Assembly (NCBI GenBank): GCA_964410015.1
Contig: CAYPFV010000109.1
Location: 1 to 11,320 of the forward strand
Reading direction: 5' to 3'
Length of the DNA stretch: 11,320 bases
From: SKVR01 sp964410015
GTDB taxonomy: Bacteria > Bacteroidota > Bacteroidia > Bacteroidales > UBA7960
The notes beneath the pieces are model-generated. The model did not search any database, was not told the origin of the DNA, and saw only the letters and a list, made by a program, of their open reading frames with translations. This document shows, one piece after another, positions 1-7,235 of the stretch (its first letter is position 1; each line of letters begins with the position of its first letter). The position numbers and the translations under genes were made by a program.

Positions 1-387
1 GGAGTTTTGGCGAGCTCCATCTGACCTATTTAATCAAATTATAAACAGATGAAAAGAAACAAATTGACGGATTGAATCTCAAGCGCCCACAGTTATAGTC
101 GTGTTTAGCAAAAATAAAATATGAAGTCTTCTGGCAGAAATTCAACCAGGTTTGCCAATAAAAGTTGATGATTTGATCTTTTATGTTCGAATAAAAATTT
201 TCACTTTTTTGAAAAACAACTTTGGCCACTATTTTAAATAACCTTTTGCTATAGTTGTATAAAGAAGAAATCAGTCCATACAGATTATGACTAAAATAAT
301 GTTTGTAATATGTGCCGCCGGGATAATCAATCGTTAATGGTTGATGGAAAAAGTTACATTATTGCTGCTAAGATCTCGTAATCAAAC
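1..387. other. Intergenic region upstream of ybbR, no supported gene
   Basis: No convincing gene is visible in this AT-rich stretch. The first bases are open in all three plus frames, with stops at about 22-24, 50-52 and 42-44, so the end of an upstream gene cannot be confirmed or excluded. A 67-codon minus-strand open frame at 26-229 has low-complexity, aromatic-rich composition and no family resemblance, and I treat it as chance. A weak imperfect inverted repeat (arms about 326-332 and 339-345, loop of 6) lies about 45 bases before the ybbR start. I found no exact TAnnTTTG element here; the nearest is a one-mismatch AATGTTTG near 298-305. In many Bacteroidota a yajC gene precedes ybbR, and none is seen here. 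Confidence 0.5.
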
Positions 388-1431
388 ATGTGGAGTATAA
401 AAATGAATTCCAAAAGCATGCAAGTTTTATTCAAACCTTTTTCAAAAATATCTAAGGTTTCCCCTCTATCCAGAAAAAAAATCTATATTTTTTTACTGTG
501 TCTTTTGTTTAGTTTTATCTCGTGGCTTTTCACCAAACTATCAGGTGAAACAAACACCACTCTGCCAGTTGAGATCAATGTTATAAATGTACCCCGTGAA
601 TTTATTTTTGTACAACGAAGCGATTCTGTTTTTTTTATCGAAAGCAGGTCTACCGGGTTGAAAATTCTGAATCATCGCCTTACAAGGAATATTAAAGAAA
701 TGAATATCGATTTTTATGAACTGCAAAGAATAAAGCGTAACGAACAGCCTCTGTATTATTACACTGCCAATCAGATGGAGATGCGTTTTTCAATGGTAAG
801 TCATTTTTCCCGTAATGATTTGAATGCAAAACCAGATACCATTTTCTTCCTTGCCCGTGAAGCATCAAGCAAAAAGATTCCTGTAAAGCTAAATTCAGAA
901 ATTACTTTCAGACCAGGGTTTGGGTTGTATAAAGAACCTCTTTTACAACCCGATTCTGTAACCATTTATGCTCCCGAGAATGTTACCGATACCATAAACT
1001 TCATCGAAACCCAACCTTTAAAAGCAGTAAACCTCAGCAGAGACCTGCATGAAAGTGTAAAAATCAATTCATTTCCCACCCAGAGCGGAATTAATTTGTC
1101 TAAGGATGAGGTAAACGTTACATTGCGGGTGGAGGAATACACCGAATCAATGCTTGAATTACCGTTATCCATCAACAGATGTAATGATCTTGACACCACC
1201 ATAACAGAAATATTGTTGTTCCCAGATAAAGTAGCAGTTTATTATCTGGTTGCCTTAAAAGATGCCAACAAACTAAATCCTTCTATGCTTGAGGTATCTG
1301 TTGAATGTTCTGATGTTTCATTGGCGGAAGTTAACCGCCTGTCGGTTGAAGTTATCAATAAACCGGAATGGATCGAGATTTTGAGGGTAAAACCCACGGA
1401 AGTAGAATTTGTATTGATTGAAAAACAATGA
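388..1431 (+). CDS. ybbR: YbbR-domain membrane-anchored protein
   Basis: This is a 347-residue protein with a basic N-terminal tail, one membrane segment at about residues 32-48 (hydrophobic, with Ser and Trp), and a long beta-rich extracytoplasmic part. That architecture, with repeated stretches of the kind 'LPVEINVINVPREF', 'KIPVKLNSEITFRPGF' and 'DSVTIYAPENV', is typical of YbbR-domain proteins. In Firmicutes YbbR (CdaR) modulates the cyclic-di-AMP synthase; in Bacteroidota the role is poorly known. The identification rests on the fold-like repeats and on the neighbour: ybbR directly followed by coaE is a recurrent Bacteroidota arrangement. Start choice is uncertain. The second ATG at 403 has GGAG (392-395) about 7 bases before it and would remove only five residues. 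The stop lies 25 bases before the preferred coaE start, so the two are probably co-transcribed. No diadenylate cyclase gene is present in the window. Confidence 0.82.
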   Translation: MWSIKMNSKSMQVLFKPFSKISKVSPLSRKKIYIFLLCLLFSFISWLFTKLSGETNTTLPVEINVINVPREFIFVQRSDSVFFIESRSTGLKILNHRLTRNIKEMNIDFYELQRIKRNEQPLYYYTANQMEMRFSMVSHFSRNDLNAKPDTIFFLAREASSKKIPVKLNSEITFRPGFGLYKEPLLQPDSVTIYAPENVTDTINFIETQPLKAVNLSRDLHESVKINSFPTQSGINLSKDEVNVTLRVEEYTESMLELPLSINRCNDLDTTITEILLFPDKVAVYYLVALKDANKLNPSMLEVSVECSDVSLAEVNRLSVEVINKPEWIEILRVKPTEVEFVLIEKQ

Positions 1432-1456
1432 CATAATTGCAAAAATCCAGTTTAAT

Positions 1457-2047
1457 ATGCCATTAAAAATTGCAGTTACCGGAAATATAGGAAGCGGAAA
1501 AACAACTGTTTGTAAAATATTTGAAATACTGGATGTTCCTGTCTTCTATGCTGACAAACAAGCCAAAATCGTATTAAACAGTCCTGAAGTTATACCTCAA
1601 CTCATTGATTTATTTGATACGGTTATTATCAATCCAAAAGGTGGTATCGACAGGCAAAAACTTGCATCCATCGTTTTTAACGATAAGGAAAAACTGAATC
1701 AACTCAACGGCATCATTCACCCCAAAGTATACGAAAAGTTTGATCTATGGGTAAAGCAACAAACCCATGCACCTTATTGTCTGATGGAAGCTGCACTTAT
1801 TTTTGAATCGGGATCGCAGAAAAAATTTGATAAAACCATCCTGGTAAATGCTCCCGTAGAAATGATGAAAAAACGGGTAAAAGAAAGAGATAAGGTGTCA
1901 GAAAAAGAAGTGATAAACAGAATGAAAAACCAGATGTCGCAGGAAGAAAAAATGAAGTTGGCCGATTATCATGTTGTCAATGACGGAAAAACGCTTATTA
2001 TCCCGCAGATCATCAAACTGGATAAGATTTTCAGGAGCAAAAATTAA
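1457..2047 (+). CDS. coaE: Dephospho-CoA kinase
   Basis: CoaE catalyses the last step of coenzyme A synthesis, the ATP-dependent phosphorylation of the 3'-hydroxyl of dephospho-CoA, in the cytoplasm. From the chosen start the protein has 196 residues, the normal length for the family. It opens with a beta strand and a Walker A loop (GNIGSGKTT, residues 9-17), followed by the CoaE-like 'VPVFYADKQAK' segment. Further along are 'LNGIIHPKVYEKF', matching the family's 'L..I.HP.V' motif, then 'EAALIFESG', and the lid region with 'RVKERDKVSEKEVINRM', like the family's R-x-x-x-R-D segment. The frame is open further upstream to a TTG at 1418 overlapping ybbR. I prefer the ATG at 1457 because it places the P-loop at the usual distance from the N terminus. 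It follows ybbR closely and ends before the hairpin terminator at 2224-2259. Confidence 0.93.
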   Translation: MPLKIAVTGNIGSGKTTVCKIFEILDVPVFYADKQAKIVLNSPEVIPQLIDLFDTVIINPKGGIDRQKLASIVFNDKEKLNQLNGIIHPKVYEKFDLWVKQQTHAPYCLMEAALIFESGSQKKFDKTILVNAPVEMMKKRVKERDKVSEKEVINRMKNQMSQEEKMKLADYHVVNDGKTLIIPQIIKLDKIFRSKN

Positions 2048-2176
2048 AGGCAAAAGCATCCGGCATCTAATTCTAAAAACAAAAGGGCAGAAAGAATGAA
2101 TTCAGGCAACGGGTTTATTAAGATATTCATAACAAATTATTAAAACTCGCATAACAATTTTATTGAATGAGTGCAA

Positions 2177-2184
2177 TAAATTTG
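2177..2184 (+). promoter_or_regulatory. Candidate -7 promoter element (TAAATTTG)
   Basis: TAAATTTG matches the Bacteroidota housekeeping -7 consensus TAnnTTTG exactly. A TTG lies at 2163-2165, closer than the usual -33 spacing, so the upstream half is not convincing. Transcription from here would start near 2191 and meet the intrinsic terminator at 2224-2259 before reaching the gene at 2309. An exact match to this loose consensus can occur by chance in AT-rich DNA. Confidence 0.35.
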
Positions 2185-2223
2185 TATCATAAAAATAGTT
2201 GTTTTTGCTTGTTTTGGTTAGTG

Positions 2224-2259
2224 AAACCGGGAAATTGGTTTACTTCCCGGTTTTTTTTT
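2224..2259 (+). terminator. Strong intrinsic terminator after coaE
   Basis: A perfect 10-bp stem (AAACCGGGAA at 2224-2233 with TTCCCGGTTT at 2244-2253) encloses a 10-base loop and runs into nine consecutive T residues (2251-2259). This is a textbook rho-independent terminator in the plus direction. It most simply ends the ybbR-coaE transcript. It also sits downstream of the promoter-like TAAATTTG at 2177-2184, so it could instead act within the leader of the next gene. Short alternative pairings exist: GGTT at 2216-2219 with AACC at 2225-2228, and AAACC at 2224-2228 with GGTTT at 2237-2241. Confidence 0.85.
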
Positions 2260-2308
2260 GCCAATCAGTCAGGCAGGGGTTCATCCAACATAGACATAAA
2301 TGTAAAAA

Positions 2309-3673
2309 ATGGGAAAATTTCTGATTGTGGATAAAGATAAAACGCCTCAAAACAAAACAAAAGAGTCCAAAGAGTCATCTCATATCTGGCTGGTTTCAGC
2401 CCATATGGGATATGGCCACATGCGCGCTGTTATGCCTCTGGAATCTCTGGCATGGAAAGGGATTATTGAAGTAGGTGATGCTCATACAACTCATCCATCA
2501 GAAAAAGTTTTATGGAAGCGAATCCTTCGACTATATGAGTTCTTATCGAGAGCAAAAGGAATTCCTGTTGTAGGCAAATATATTTTTAACATCCTTGATT
2601 TTTTTTTGAAGATACCTTCTTTTTATCCTCAAAGAGACCTTTCGCAAAGTACGTTTCAGGTGCATCTTCTGCAATCGAGCATCAAAAAAGGTTTATGTAG
2701 CGGTATGCTCAATACTATTAAATATAAAAATATTCCATTGGTTACCAGTTTTTATGCTCCTGCCGTGGCAGCTGATCAATACGGACACGGAAAAATTTAC
2801 TGCATTATATGCGATACAGACATGAACCGGGTTTGGGTAAGTCCCGATCCCTGGGAAAGCCGGATAGAATATTTTGCACCAACAGGAAGAGCAGCGCAGC
2901 GGTTAAAGTCATACGGAGTACCTGAAAAACGAATTCACCTTAGCGGTTTTCCTTTACCCACCGAACTTTTAGGGGATCAGAATCTGAGCATTCTCAAGAA
3001 AAATCTTGCACAACGTCTTTTTTACCTTGATCCTAAAAAACGATTCTGGTCGTTGCAACAAAGAAATGTAGAACACTTTTTAGGCAAACAAAACTGTGTT
3101 TTTAAAAATGAACGCGTTCTGAACATTACTTTTGCAGTGGGTGGAGCAGGGGCTCAGAAAGAAACAGGACGCAAAATTGCTGTTAGTCTCAGAGAGAAGT
3201 TGCAAAACAACGAGGTTCGGTTGAATCTGGTAGCAGGGATACGCCCCGAAGTGAATGACTATTTCCTGGATGTAAAAGACGAAATTGCCAGCGAGAATAT
3301 CCACGTTATATCTGGAAGAAACTTTAAAGATTACTATCAAAAATTCAATGCAACATTACAGCATACTGATATTTTATGGAGTAAACCAAGCGAATTATCT
3401 TTTTACAGCGCACTGGGTATTGCTTTTATCATGACACCCACTATAGGTGCACAAGAAAAATCGAACAAAAAGTGGCTACGCGAAATCCAAGCAGGTATAA
3501 AACAGGAAAACCCTGAGTATACCGATCAATGGCTTTTTGATTTGCTTAATAAAGGCAGATTGGCAGATGCGGCATGGGCAGGATTTTTAAAAGCCAGAAA
3601 AAAGGGTACCTTTAATATTATCTATTTTCTTAAAAACAAAACTCTTCCGCAAGAAAACTCTCCTGTAAGATAA
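2309..3673 (+). CDS. GT-B glycosyltransferase-like protein, MGDG synthase/GT28-related
   Basis: This 454-residue soluble-looking protein has the layout of a two-domain GT-B glycosyltransferase. The N-terminal domain begins with 'HIWLVSAHMGYGHMRAV' (residues 25-41), resembling the 'ILxxSxxxGGGHxxAA' opening of MGDG-synthase-like enzymes but with GYGH in place of GGGH. Inside are 'CDTDMNRVWVSPDP' (168-181) and 'PTGRAAQRLKSYGVPEKRIH' (191-210), which fit the usual position where the acceptor domain ends. The C-terminal domain has a glycine turn 'VGGAGAQ' (277-283) and a donor-site-like segment 'SKPSELSFYSALG' (358-370) followed by 'PTIGAQEKSNKKWL' (377-390), similar to the T-K-x-G/S-x-x-T-x-x-E region and 'Q-E-x-x-N' of GT28 proteins. 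A few basic and aromatic residues in the linker (240-270) may touch membrane. The gene precedes a second, different GT-B protein and a phosphoesterase on the same strand, suggesting a lipid or glycolipid role. Donor, acceptor and even activity are unknown. Confidence 0.6.
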   Translation: MGKFLIVDKDKTPQNKTKESKESSHIWLVSAHMGYGHMRAVMPLESLAWKGIIEVGDAHTTHPSEKVLWKRILRLYEFLSRAKGIPVVGKYIFNILDFFLKIPSFYPQRDLSQSTFQVHLLQSSIKKGLCSGMLNTIKYKNIPLVTSFYAPAVAADQYGHGKIYCIICDTDMNRVWVSPDPWESRIEYFAPTGRAAQRLKSYGVPEKRIHLSGFPLPTELLGDQNLSILKKNLAQRLFYLDPKKRFWSLQQRNVEHFLGKQNCVFKNERVLNITFAVGGAGAQKETGRKIAVSLREKLQNNEVRLNLVAGIRPEVNDYFLDVKDEIASENIHVISGRNFKDYYQKFNATLQHTDILWSKPSELSFYSALGIAFIMTPTIGAQEKSNKKWLREIQAGIKQENPEYTDQWLFDLLNKGRLADAAWAGFLKARKKGTFNIIYFLKNKTLPQENSPVR

Positions 3674-3739
3674 ATAACAATTGCATATAAATTAATGTAA
3701 CCATAATATTTACTTTATGTTTTATTAACAGTAAAGGAC

Positions 3740-3747
3740 TAAGTTTG
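3740..3747 (+). promoter_or_regulatory. Candidate -7 promoter element (TAAGTTTG)
   Basis: TAAGTTTG is an exact TAnnTTTG match located 23 bases before the ATG at 3771, a sensible distance for a short leader. The region about 20 bases upstream is T-rich (around 3711-3725) but has no clear TTG. It would give the second glycosyltransferase and the phosphoesterase their own promoter, separate from the first glycosyltransferase gene 97 bp upstream. No terminator hairpin was seen in that gap, so read-through is also possible. Confidence 0.4.
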
Positions 3748-3770
3748 CTAAACCTCAATATAGTTCAAGC

Positions 3771-4898
3771 ATGCAAAAAAGACAATTGTTTTTGTATCTG
3801 AAAACTGGTGGCGGGCACCTGGCTCCGGCGCGTTCAGTAGCAAACTACCTCCAATCACGTTATCCCGGAAAAGTAAAACCCTTTTTGTATGATGGATTTA
3901 AAAACGTCAATAAATGGGTCAGATATGCCATAGAGGACGGATACCGAAAATCACAGGCAAATGCTGTTTGGGTATTTGAAATGCTGTATGCGTTGAATAA
4001 AATCCGTTTTATCGCCTCAGCAACTGCTGCATTGGTTTCCTGGTTTGTAATCCCTCATCTTGAAAAAATCATACGAAAAGAAAATCCGTCAAAAATTGTC
4101 ATATTTCATTTTTTCCTTATCAAACCGGTTTTGGAAATTCTAAAAAAACACCAGCTTAAAATACCTTTAGTAACAGTGGTAACTGATCCTTTTACAGCTC
4201 ACCCCATTTGGTTTTTGGAAAAGGAAACACAATTTATTGTTTTTTCTGAAAGAGTTAAAAATTATGCAATTTCAAAAAACATTGCCTCATCACAGATATC
4301 TGTTTATCCCTTTATACTTGGAGAAAAGTTTACCAAACCCATCTCTGGTATCATAAAAAAAAGCACCAAAGAAAGTTTGGGATTTCAGTATCAGAAAAAG
4401 CTCATTCTTATTCTGGGTGGTGGTGATGGAATGCCCCGTGGAGCTAAGATTTTAAAAAAATGTCTGAAAAATAACCCTTTGGTGGAAGTGGCTATTGTGT
4501 GTGGTAAAAACAAATCTTTGTATAACAAAGCCTTGAAAATAAAGAAAAAATACAATTATACATCATTGAAAATTTACGGATACGTTGATTTTATATACGA
4601 ACTCATCAATATTGCCGATATTGTTGTAACCAAATGCGGGGCAAGCACATTCATGGAAATTCTAATTTCCGGCAAAATTCCCGTAATCAACAATTACATA
4701 TGGGAACAGGAAAAAGGAAATATGGAATTTGTACGCGACAACCTGTTGGGAGTATACGAAAAAAATACTTCAAAACTTCCTTCTAAAATCAACAATATAA
4801 TACAAAACCCTGACTTATATAGCATCTACGAAAAAAATATAAAGAAAATGGAGATTGTTAATGGAACTCCAATGGTATCCGAATATTTAATTTCTTAA
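3771..4898 (+). CDS. MGDG synthase-like family glycosyltransferase (GT28-type)
   Basis: This 375-residue protein has a recognisable GT-B/GT28 plan. 'FLYLKTGGGHLAPA' (residues 7-20) carries the GGGH motif of the MGDG-synthase-like N-terminal domain. 'IPLVTVVTDPFTAHPIWF' (131-148) matches the 'P-x-x-T-V-x-T-D-x-x-x-x-H-x-x-W' segment of that domain, and 'FIVFSERVKNYAI' (155-167) follows it. The C-terminal nucleotide-sugar domain begins at 'LILILGGGDGMPRGA' (211-225), then 'IYGYVDFIYELINIADIVVTKCGASTFMEIL' spans 268-298 with the TK-x-G-x-x-T-x-x-E donor motif. Family members transfer galactose, glucose or GlcNAc to diacylglycerol or to polyprenyl-linked acceptors at the cytoplasmic face of the membrane. 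The hydrophobic helix at about 80-95 may help membrane association. It is shorter than and clearly different from the preceding GT-B protein. The downstream phosphoesterase starts 13 bp after its stop, so they are surely co-transcribed. The natural sugar and lipid are not deducible. Confidence 0.78.
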   Translation: MQKRQLFLYLKTGGGHLAPARSVANYLQSRYPGKVKPFLYDGFKNVNKWVRYAIEDGYRKSQANAVWVFEMLYALNKIRFIASATAALVSWFVIPHLEKIIRKENPSKIVIFHFFLIKPVLEILKKHQLKIPLVTVVTDPFTAHPIWFLEKETQFIVFSERVKNYAISKNIASSQISVYPFILGEKFTKPISGIIKKSTKESLGFQYQKKLILILGGGDGMPRGAKILKKCLKNNPLVEVAIVCGKNKSLYNKALKIKKKYNYTSLKIYGYVDFIYELINIADIVVTKCGASTFMEILISGKIPVINNYIWEQEKGNMEFVRDNLLGVYEKNTSKLPSKINNIIQNPDLYSIYEKNIKKMEIVNGTPMVSEYLIS

Positions 4899-4911
4899 TT
4901 TTGTTTGTCAT

Positions 4912-5676
4912 ATGAATTTATTAGTTATATCCGACCTTCATATTGGGAACAACGATCACTTTGAAACTTTTGGATGGAGACCGTCTAATTTCATCAAAGC
5001 GCTTGAAAAAGTTACCAAAGAAGAAAAAATTGATAAAATAGTGCTCAATGGCGATGTTTTTGAACTCTACAAATACTCTTTCCAGGAAATATGCAGGAAC
5101 AATGCTGAGTTAACCGAATATTTGCTTCATCACCCCAACATCATTTATATAAAAGGAAACCATGATGCTATATGTCCTTTTGGAGAAGAAAACATTACTT
5201 TCACCAACTCCCGTGGACAAAAGATATATATCGAACACGGTCATAGTGCAGATTTCATGAATGGTACACGCCTGGGGAGAAAGATTCAGACGCTTGGATT
5301 TAATCTTCTGAGATGGGTAAGTAATATGTCATGGGTACTTAGCACTTATTTAAGAATACACGAAATGCATGAAGCCATCAACAAGATTCCTAAACGGTAT
5401 GATTCCATACGTTACCTTTCTCATGCTTTAAGATTGCTCAAGAACAACGATCTTGTTTTACTCGGCCATACCCATAAGATTGAAGCCCACAAAACCTATT
5501 ACCTCAACACAAAAAAGCACTATGTAAACAGCGGGTCTTGTTCTATGGGGCGTTTTCAGGGGGTAATTGTTGATACCGAAACTATGAAATATGAAACATT
5601 GAAATTCAAAAACTATAAAGAGTTGAAAAAGTTTTACCAGAAAGAAACTGTAAGAGAACTCGCTTTATCAGCATAA
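4912..5676 (+). CDS. Calcineurin-like metallophosphoesterase, LpxH-like
   Basis: This 254-residue protein carries all the metal-binding motifs of the calcineurin-like phosphoesterase superfamily: D8-x-H10 in 'SDLHIG', G47-D48 in 'NGDVFE', G82-N83-H84-D85, H109-G-H111 and G185-H186-T187-H188. 'GDVFE' is like the 'GDLFE' of UDP-2,3-diacylglucosamine diphosphatase LpxH, and a hydrophobic helical insert at about 129-147 resembles the lipid-facing cap seen in LpxH-type enzymes. However, E. coli LpxH has GNRD where this protein has GNHD, and core Bacteroidota LpxH proteins as I recall them look different around this motif, so I would not call it lpxH. A phosphoester or pyrophosphate bond in a lipid or nucleotide-lipid is the likely target. 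It is the last gene of the glycosyltransferase cluster (13 bp after the preceding stop) and is followed by a hairpin terminator at 5711-5759, which supports a joint role with the upstream glycosyltransferase. Confidence 0.8.
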   Translation: MNLLVISDLHIGNNDHFETFGWRPSNFIKALEKVTKEEKIDKIVLNGDVFELYKYSFQEICRNNAELTEYLLHHPNIIYIKGNHDAICPFGEENITFTNSRGQKIYIEHGHSADFMNGTRLGRKIQTLGFNLLRWVSNMSWVLSTYLRIHEMHEAINKIPKRYDSIRYLSHALRLLKNNDLVLLGHTHKIEAHKTYYLNTKKHYVNSGSCSMGRFQGVIVDTETMKYETLKFKNYKELKKFYQKETVRELALSA

Positions 5677-5710
5677 AGTAATATAAAGTAGAAAAGTTTA
5701 CAATAAAAAT

Positions 5711-5759
5711 GAGAAACACTCGGTGAATCTTTTAAAAGTTCCTGAGTGTTTCTCTTTTT
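5711..5759. terminator. Bidirectional intrinsic terminator between convergent genes
   Basis: A perfect 11-bp stem (GAGAAACACTC at 5711-5721 with GAGTGTTTCTC at 5744-5754) has a 22-base loop. It is followed on the plus strand by TTTTT (5755-5759) and preceded by an A-run that gives ATTTTTATTG on the minus strand. It should end the metallophosphoesterase transcript from the left and the GH109 operon transcript from the right. Confidence 0.82.
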
Positions 5760-5762
5760 ATC

Positions 5763-5790
5763 CTTCTCTTTTCTAATAGTAAAAGAGAAG
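5763..5790. repeat. Second inverted repeat in the convergent gap
   Basis: A perfect 10-bp inverted repeat (CTTCTCTTTT at 5763-5772 with AAAAGAGAAG at 5781-5790) has an 8-base loop. Neither side has a proper T-run immediately after the stem, so it is not a canonical terminator. On the minus strand it lies between the GH109 stop and the main terminator, and may stabilise the 3' end of that mRNA. Confidence 0.6.
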
Positions 5791-5822
5791 ATACTACAAA
5801 ACAAAACAAAAATTACTAAAAC

Positions 5823-7235
5823 TTATTCATGTGTATGATAGGTAACAGTGTTCAACTCATCCCATGCACCTCTTGTAAAATCAGGTATTTGAACTGGCAT
5901 ACCATGATTGGCAACAGATACCTGCGATAATTCGATAACTGACGACCACTCGGCAGCATCGTAAACATCCTGATCAAGAGGTAAACCATGTCTGAGACAA
6001 TAGATTAGCCGGTAATCCATGATGAAATCCATGCCACCATGTCCTCCAACCTCTTTGGCTTTTTCTCCAACCTCCTTAACGATAGGATGCTCGTAAACCT
6101 GAAGTAACGAATCGAGTTCTTCATCCGATACCCACGAGTGAGCATCAGGTTCAAGTGCTATACCAGAACGGGGCCATTTTTGGGCAAATCCTTTTGTTCC
6201 GCTAAGCATATGAATCCGGCTGTAGGGTCGTGGGCTTGTAACATCATGCTGGATTTTTATCGTTTTTCCTTTTATCGTTTTGATCACTGTAGTATTCATA
6301 TCGCCGCGGGCATAGTCTCGTGTTGCATAATCCGAATCTTTACCAAATTTTTGTTTTGCAAACTCTGTGAGGCCAAACTGATCGCTGGAAACCGAAACCA
6401 GATATTCCATGCGGTCGCCTCTGTGAATGTTAAGGGCATGTGCAACAGGGCCCAGTCCATGCATGGGGTAAAGGGATCCATTTTTTTCTTCATTATGCCT
6501 CAGGCGCCACATATCCCAGTAATGACCGGGTTCTCCCTGCTCAGCAAAAAGCATTGACCGCAGGTCATGTATATAAGCGCCTTCTGCATGCACTATCTCC
6601 CCAAAAAGTCCTTGCTGCGCCATATTAAGCGTTGCCATTTCAAAATAATCGTAGTTACAGTTTTCGAGCATCATCATATGCTTACGGGTTTTTTCGGCAG
6701 TGTTTACCAGTTGCCACGCCTCTTCTATGGTAAGAGCAGCAGGTATTTCCGTAGCGGCATGTTTCCCGTTTTCCATGGCATAAACGGCAATGGGTGTATG
6801 AAGGTCCCAATGTGTACAGATGTAAACGAGGTCAACATCTTCTCTTTCACAAACCTCTTTCCAGGCATCCTCTCCGGTATATTCATCGGCAGGAGGTCTG
6901 CCCATATCTTTGAGAGTTTGTTGTGCCCTTTCCACAGAGGAAGGTACAACATCAACCAGGGCAACAATGCGGGTTTCTTCAATAAAAGAGAGTCTTCTTA
7001 CTGCCCCCTGTCCGCGCATACCCAAACCGATGATGGCAATATCAACCGTGTCAATGGGGTCGGCCCTTAACTCGAGGACATGAGACTGTCCGGCAGGACG
7101 CTCGGGTGTGGGAAAAGCTTCCACCGGTTCAAAAGTCTCTCCCAACTGGGAAGAACCATCGGTATTACACCCATAAAAAACCACTGCAATAAGCAATAGA
7201 TATAACAATTTTTGAAACAAAGCCGTCTTTTTCAT
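5823..7235 (-). CDS. GH109 family NAD-dependent glycosidase lipoprotein (alpha-N-acetylgalactosaminidase-like)
   Basis: This 470-residue Gfo/Idh/MocA-fold protein closely fits glycoside hydrolase family 109, whose founding enzymes split alpha-linked GalNAc using a tightly bound NAD+ in a transient oxidation-elimination mechanism. A lipoprotein signal peptide covers residues 1-22, with a hydrophobic core and 'VVFYGC', so Cys23 should be lipidated. The Rossmann start 'VDIAIIGLGMRGQGAVRRL' (64-82) holds the GxGxxG-type loop. Then come 'YICTHWDLHTPIAV' (138-151), 'AATEIPAALTIEEAW' (160-174), 'MMLENCNY' (188-195), 'GEIVHAEGAYIHDL' (212-225) and the family-diagnostic stretch at 243-274, in which Y256-P-M-H259-G holds the Tyr and His expected in the active site. 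Length is normal for the family. It lies 175 bp after the NahK-like kinase with no terminator or exact -7 element between, so co-transcription is likely. GH109 members vary in specificity, so GalNAc is an inference. Confidence 0.88.
   Translation of the reverse strand: MKKTALFQKLLYLLLIAVVFYGCNTDGSSQLGETFEPVEAFPTPERPAGQSHVLELRADPIDTVDIAIIGLGMRGQGAVRRLSFIEETRIVALVDVVPSSVERAQQTLKDMGRPPADEYTGEDAWKEVCEREDVDLVYICTHWDLHTPIAVYAMENGKHAATEIPAALTIEEAWQLVNTAEKTRKHMMMLENCNYDYFEMATLNMAQQGLFGEIVHAEGAYIHDLRSMLFAEQGEPGHYWDMWRLRHNEEKNGSLYPMHGLGPVAHALNIHRGDRMEYLVSVSSDQFGLTEFAKQKFGKDSDYATRDYARGDMNTTVIKTIKGKTIKIQHDVTSPRPYSRIHMLSGTKGFAQKWPRSGIALEPDAHSWVSDEELDSLLQVYEHPIVKEVGEKAKEVGGHGGMDFIMDYRLIYCLRHGLPLDQDVYDAAEWSSVIELSQVSVANHGMPVQIPDFTRGAWDELNTVTYHTHE

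Noticed and set aside
26..229. Minus-strand 67-codon open frame
   Set aside because: It has biased, aromatic-rich composition, no recognisable motif and no start signal, and fits chance in AT-rich intergenic DNA.
1418..1456. Longer coaE start at a TTG codon overlapping the end of ybbR
   Set aside because: The ATG at 1457 gives the usual short N terminus before the P-loop and a normal 196-residue length; the upstream 13 residues have no family match.
4896..4903. TAATTTTG, an exact TAnnTTTG match just before the phosphoesterase gene
   Set aside because: It overlaps the stop of the preceding gene and lies only 8 bases before the ATG; the genes are 13 bp apart and clearly co-transcribed, so a promoter here is unlikely.
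4912..5676. Calling the phosphoesterase the housekeeping lpxH
   Set aside because: It has GNHD rather than the GNRD of classical LpxH and sits with glycosyltransferases rather than lipid A genes; LpxH-like is as far as the sequence supports.
6138..7070. Several plus-strand open frames opposite the GH109 gene
   Set aside because: They are antisense shadows of a clear, full-length GH109 coding region and show no family motifs.
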